8,616 bases of DNA from an uncultured Chthoniobacterales bacterium (GTDB taxonomy: Bacteria > Verrucomicrobiota > Verrucomicrobiia > Chthoniobacterales > UBA10450), in assembly GCA_955652255.1 (NCBI GenBank), contig CATPAW010000207.1:1-8616 (forward strand), read 5' to 3'. The notes beneath the pieces are model-generated. The model made no database searches. It saw only the letters and a list, made by a program, of their open reading frames with translations, and had not been told where the DNA came from. The position numbers were made by a program, and so were the translations under genes. Below, in pieces: positions 6,431 through 8,616 of the stretch (position 1 is the stretch's first letter; each line of letters opens with the position of its first letter).

Positions 6431-7781
6431 CAAACACCGCCCGGCAAATGATCACCGAAGCGATCACGCCCGTGAGGTCGGCGAGCAAACCCGCCGGGAT
6501 TGCGTGTCGCGTCTGTTTTATCCCCACCGCTCCGAAATAAACAGCCGCGACATAAAACGTGGTCTCAGTGCTCCCATAAATCGTCGCTGCCGTCAGGCTG
6601 ACGATATTGTCGGGCCCCAGACGGTGAACAATGTCGGTGAGAAGAGCCAGGGTCGCGCTTCCGCTCAGCGGCCGCATTAACGCCAGCGGAAGGAGATCCG
6701 TTGGAAAATGAAGCGGCGTCAAAATCGGCGAAAGCGCCCGGCTGAGCAGATCGATTCCGCCCGCGCCTTTGAACATGCCGATCGCCACCAGCATCGTCAC
6801 GAGGAACGGAATGATTTTGAGAATCACGCCGAAGCCTTCCTTCGCGCCTTCCACAAACTCTTCGTAAACCTTCACGCCGCGCGCCGCGGCGTAAACCGGG
6901 AAGAAGCTGAGCAAAAATGGGATCGCCAGGATCGACAACGCATTCACGCTGCGGACAAAAATGTTTTGCGCGGCGGCTTCTGGAGCCATTGAAAGACCAA
7001 ATAAAGTTGGCGCCGCCATCCGCAGGAAAAGCATCATGAAAAAAACGCTCAGCAGCACCAGCGCGGTTAAGCCCCACGGTGCCAGGCAGGTCGCCGGCGG
7101 CTGCGCCAGCGATGCATCGTCAAACGCGATCTTAGCCGCAGGCGGTGTCGCCGACCGATGAGGCGAATCGTCTGCGACCGGAGTCGTTTGTCGCCTCGGC
7201 TGAAAGATCGACAATTTCTCAAAAAATCTTACTGAAACGATCGCGACCGTCGCTGCGCACAACGTCGCGAGCAATGCGGTGCCGACAATTGCGGTCGGCC
7301 GCGTCGATCCGGACGCGGCGAGAATGGCGATGGCTGTTGCTGGGATCAATTGCACGGAGCTCGTGTTGATCGCCAGAAATGTGCACATCGCATTGGTCGC
7401 GACGCCCGGCCGCGGGTTGAGCGTTTCCAAATCGCCCATCGCGCGCAGTCCGAGCGGCGTCGCGGCATTACCGAGGCCGAGCATGTTGGCCGCCATGTTC
7501 ATCAACATCGATCCCATCGCGGGATGCTCGGGCGGCACATCCGGGAAAAGGCGTCGCATGACCGGTCGCAAACCGCGCGCGATTCGCTGCACCAGCCCGG
7601 CGCGCTCGGCCAGACGCATCACGCCCAGCCACAACGCCATGATCCCGATCAAACCGAGCGCGATCGTCACCGCCGTCTTCGCCCCGTCAAACGCGCCATC
7701 GGTTACATCCTTCAAACGATCGTTCCACCCGCCAATGGCGACCGCGAGCAAAACGAGCGCGAGCCAGATGTAATTCAGCAC
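6426..7781 (-). CDS. Fused SpmA-SpmB nucleoside-recognition (Gate) domain membrane protein
   Basis: This large hydrophobic protein (451 residues from the GTG at 7781) has two Gate/nucleoside-recognition domains. The first half matches SpmA, with the conserved block MGSMLMNMAANMLGLGNAAT and then PLG. The second half matches SpmB, with GFGVILKIIPFLVTMLVAIG, FPTDLLPLALMRPLSGS, and YGSTETTFYVAAVYFG. About a dozen membrane spans are visible. In Bacillus the two are separate proteins needed for spore core dehydration; fusions occur in non-sporulating Gram-negatives, where the role is unknown and transport of a small solute is likely. I prefer GTG 7781 because the conserved N-terminus (VLNYIWLALVLL) begins there. 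ATGs at 7844 and 7886 are in frame, but the extra 35 residues are polar, unlike the family, and cover a palindrome. The stop codon lies inside a REP-like element. Confidence 0.88.
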   Translation of the reverse strand: MLNYIWLALVLLAVAIGGWNDRLKDVTDGAFDGAKTAVTIALGLIGIMALWLGVMRLAERAGLVQRIARGLRPVMRRLFPDVPPEHPAMGSMLMNMAANMLGLGNAATPLGLRAMGDLETLNPRPGVATNAMCTFLAINTSSVQLIPATAIAILAASGSTRPTAIVGTALLATLCAATVAIVSVRFFEKLSIFQPRRQTTPVADDSPHRSATPPAAKIAFDDASLAQPPATCLAPWGLTALVLLSVFFMMLFLRMAAPTLFGLSMAPEAAAQNIFVRSVNALSILAIPFLLSFFPVYAAARGVKVYEEFVEGAKEGFGVILKIIPFLVTMLVAIGMFKGAGGIDLLSRALSPILTPLHFPTDLLPLALMRPLSGSATLALLTDIVHRLGPDNIVSLTAATIYGSTETTFYVAAVYFGAVGIKQTRHAIPAGLLADLTGVIASVIICRAVFG

Positions 7782-7844
7782 GACAAATGTGTAGCCGCGG
7801 TCGCCGACCGCGAAAAGTGAATTGTCAGTATCCGCACGAGTCAT

Positions 7845-7857
7845 TCGAAGTCTTCGA
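7845..7857. repeat. Perfect short palindrome upstream of the SpmA-SpmB gene
   Basis: TCGAAG-T-CTTCGA is a perfect 6+1+6 inverted repeat, 64 bases upstream of the preferred GTG start of the SpmA-SpmB gene. It could be an operator for that gene or a fragment of an intergenic repeat. If the longer ATG 7886 start were used it would be coding, which I think less likely. Confidence 0.3.
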
Positions 7858-7886
7858 GCCGAGCTGTCACGATTTGTTGGTTTCAC

Positions 7887-8099
7887 GAGAGTTGGATCAA
7901 GATTTGTAAAAAGATTGCCGCGGGGGATCGACTCGGACCCACCGGCGACAAAACCAAATTAATCGAGCGAGGACGCTTCAGTCGAACTACCTCCGCGCGT
8001 AAGAGGCAACGGGAATCACGGAAAGTGCTTACGTCGCTTGCGTCGCGGTAGCGGATGCGACGCCGCCACGGTTTAAGAAACGCAGAGAGTTATGCCGCG
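7887..8099. other. Non-coding stretch with no recognisable gene
   Basis: No reading frame on either strand shows protein-like character, and I see no tRNA or other RNA gene. The only structure is a 7-base inverted repeat, GCGTCGC (8040-8046) and GCGACGC (8057-8063), with a 10-base loop and no T-run. The promoter of the SpmA-SpmB gene should lie at its left end. The rest looks like decayed sequence next to the TPR remnant. Confidence 0.5.
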
Positions 8100-8246
8100 T
8101 TATTTCCCGGAGGTCTTGGCCATTTCTCGGGCGTATTGCAAATTATTGCGCGCCAGTTCGAAGTCGGGTTTGAGACGAAGCGCTTCCTCACAGGCGTCCA
8201 TGGGCGTACAGTCCTCGTGATGGATTGAAAGAGCGTACTCAACATG
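8100..8246 (-). pseudogene. C-terminal remnant of a TPR-repeat protein
   Basis: About 49 codons ending in TAA at 8100 read as one tetratricopeptide repeat plus a tail: HVEYALSIHHEDCTPMDACEE, then ALRLKPDFELARNNLQYA and an AREMAKTSGK end. The spacing from YAL to ACEEALRLKP fits the 34-residue TPR consensus exactly. The helix A turn (IHHEDCTP) has drifted from the usual G-x-x-x-E-A-I, while the final helix is perfect. TPR proteins normally have several units; here everything before this one is gone, replaced by a REP-like sequence at about 8252. The open frame continues to 8471, but the translation there is not TPR-like and runs into the carbonic anhydrase gene on the other strand. I take it as a non-functional 3' fragment. 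Confidence 0.6.
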
Positions 8247-8252
8247 AAAGAC

Positions 8253-8305
8253 AAAAAGGGGTCGGAGCTTACTATTGAAACTTTTTCCCGCGAGTGGGTA
8301 AGCTC
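8253..8305. repeat. REP-like element adjoining the TPR remnant
   Basis: GAGCTTAC (8265-8272) and GTAAGCTC (8298-8305) are a perfect 8-base inverted repeat around a 25-base spacer. The left arm sits in aaaaaggggtcggagcttac, a GGGGTC-headed string of the kind found at the ends of elements mobilised by REP-associated tyrosine (RAYT/IS200-like) transposases. No transposase gene is in the window. The hairpin is seen; the RAYT link is from memory of similar sequences and is tentative. Confidence 0.4.
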
Positions 8306-8415
8306 GAATCGACGTTTTGACACTCGCTCTCGCTAGCCGTAACTGATCTTGTTTTTCATTGAGCCATTTTCCAGACCATCCAATCATTTTAAACGAACAG
8401 GAAGGAAAGAACATC

Positions 8416-8616
8416 ATGACAGAGACACATCTTCCACTCCTCCTGGCCTTGCTTGGGGTAGTTGGCAACAACCAGTTTGCCTGCGCCAGCGATCCGGCTC
8501 ACGCCGACCAGCTGATCGTACCTCCCGCTGAAGCGATCTCCCGGCTCAAAGAGGGCAATGAACGCTACACGAGAGGCAATCCGCAGCATCCACATGAGTC
8601 GAGCGAGGAAAGAACA
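8416..8616 (+). CDS. Beta-class carbonic anhydrase, exported, 5' part only
   Basis: The 67 codons present start with a hydrophobic signal-peptide core (LPLLLALLGVV) and an Ala-Cys-Ala | Ser cleavage site at residues 22-25, so the product is probably exported to the periplasm. The mature start (PPAEAISRLKEGNERYTRGN, then PQHPHESSEER) matches the N-terminal helix of bacterial beta-carbonic anhydrases, which interconvert CO2 and bicarbonate with a Cys-Asp-His-Cys bound zinc. The zinc ligands lie beyond the window, so activity cannot be judged. The signal peptide is odd in having no Lys or Arg before the core. The ATG at 8416 has a purine-rich AGGAAGG (8399-8405) ten bases before it, one of the better ribosome-binding sites here. 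No convincing promoter was found upstream. Confidence 0.82.
   Translation, partial: MTETHLPLLLALLGVVGNNQFACASDPAHADQLIVPPAEAISRLKEGNERYTRGNPQHPHESSEERT

Noticed and set aside
6313..6447. 45-codon N-terminal extension of the FAD oxidoreductase to an ATG at 6447
   Set aside because: It would place non-family residues before the Rossmann strand, overlap the end of the SpmA-SpmB gene, and translate the palindromic repeat.
7918..7952. tRNA-like tail (gggggatcgactcggaccc) in the non-coding stretch
   Set aside because: The T-loop lacks the TTCRA core, and no acceptor or anticodon stem can be paired upstream on either strand.
8317..8345. TTGACA box upstream of the carbonic anhydrase gene as a -35 element
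   Set aside because: The hexamer is perfect, but 17 bases later TAACTG matches only two of six -10 positions, and nothing better lies at 16-18 spacing.
1..8616. CRISPR arrays, transposase genes, phage or toxin-antitoxin genes
   Set aside because: No regularly spaced direct repeats were seen, and no reading frame shows transposase, integrase, Cas or toxin motifs. The only mobile traces are short palindromic repeats.

Overview
The window looks like a chromosomal piece of a soil-type Verrucomicrobium (Udaeobacter/Chthoniobacter-like). This is inferred from the company of genes rather than from any marker: two tandem PilT-family ATPases, a fused SpmA-SpmB membrane protein in a bacterium with no other sporulation genes in view, an N-terminally anchored hypothetical protein, and compact palindromic repeats between genes. 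Shine-Dalgarno sequences are weak or absent before most genes. TGA serves as an ordinary stop codon (for example in pilT), so the standard code applies.

Layout from left to right. Positions 1-381 (+) hold the 3' end of a creD-like inner-membrane protein gene, broken by an in-frame TGA. It converges on a GNAT acetyltransferase (393-932, -). Positions 1130-4432 form a minus-strand block read right to left: a receiver-domain protein with an N-terminal membrane anchor, pilT, a second pilT/pilU-like gene overlapping it by 4 bases, and a degenerate receiver protein 14 bases further on. This is probably a surface-motility (type IV pilus retraction) cassette with its own signalling inputs. A small membrane-anchored hypothetical gene (4565-5053, +) diverges from it.

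That gene converges on a minus-strand pair: an FAD/NAD(P)H ferredoxin-reductase-like enzyme (5131-6312) and, upstream of it, the SpmA-SpmB fusion (6426-7781). A palindromic repeat lies between the two and supplies the stop codon of the latter. Positions 7782-8415 are mostly non-coding wreckage: a palindrome, a stretch with nothing recognisable, the last repeat unit of a TPR protein, and a REP-like element abutting it. At the right edge the N-terminus of an exported beta-class carbonic anhydrase begins (8416 to beyond the window, +).

The points most worth a second look are in the pilus block. PilT has Asn in place of the Mg-binding Ser/Thr of Walker A (GKN). Its paralogue has lost four residues just before Walker B, at a place where a short repeat could have slipped. 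Both ATPases sit between a true receiver and a receiver that has lost its phosphorylation residues. With the broken creD and the truncated TPR gene, this suggests either a genome shedding genes or a noisy consensus; raw reads would tell these apart. I did not find a clearly new defence or mobile system.
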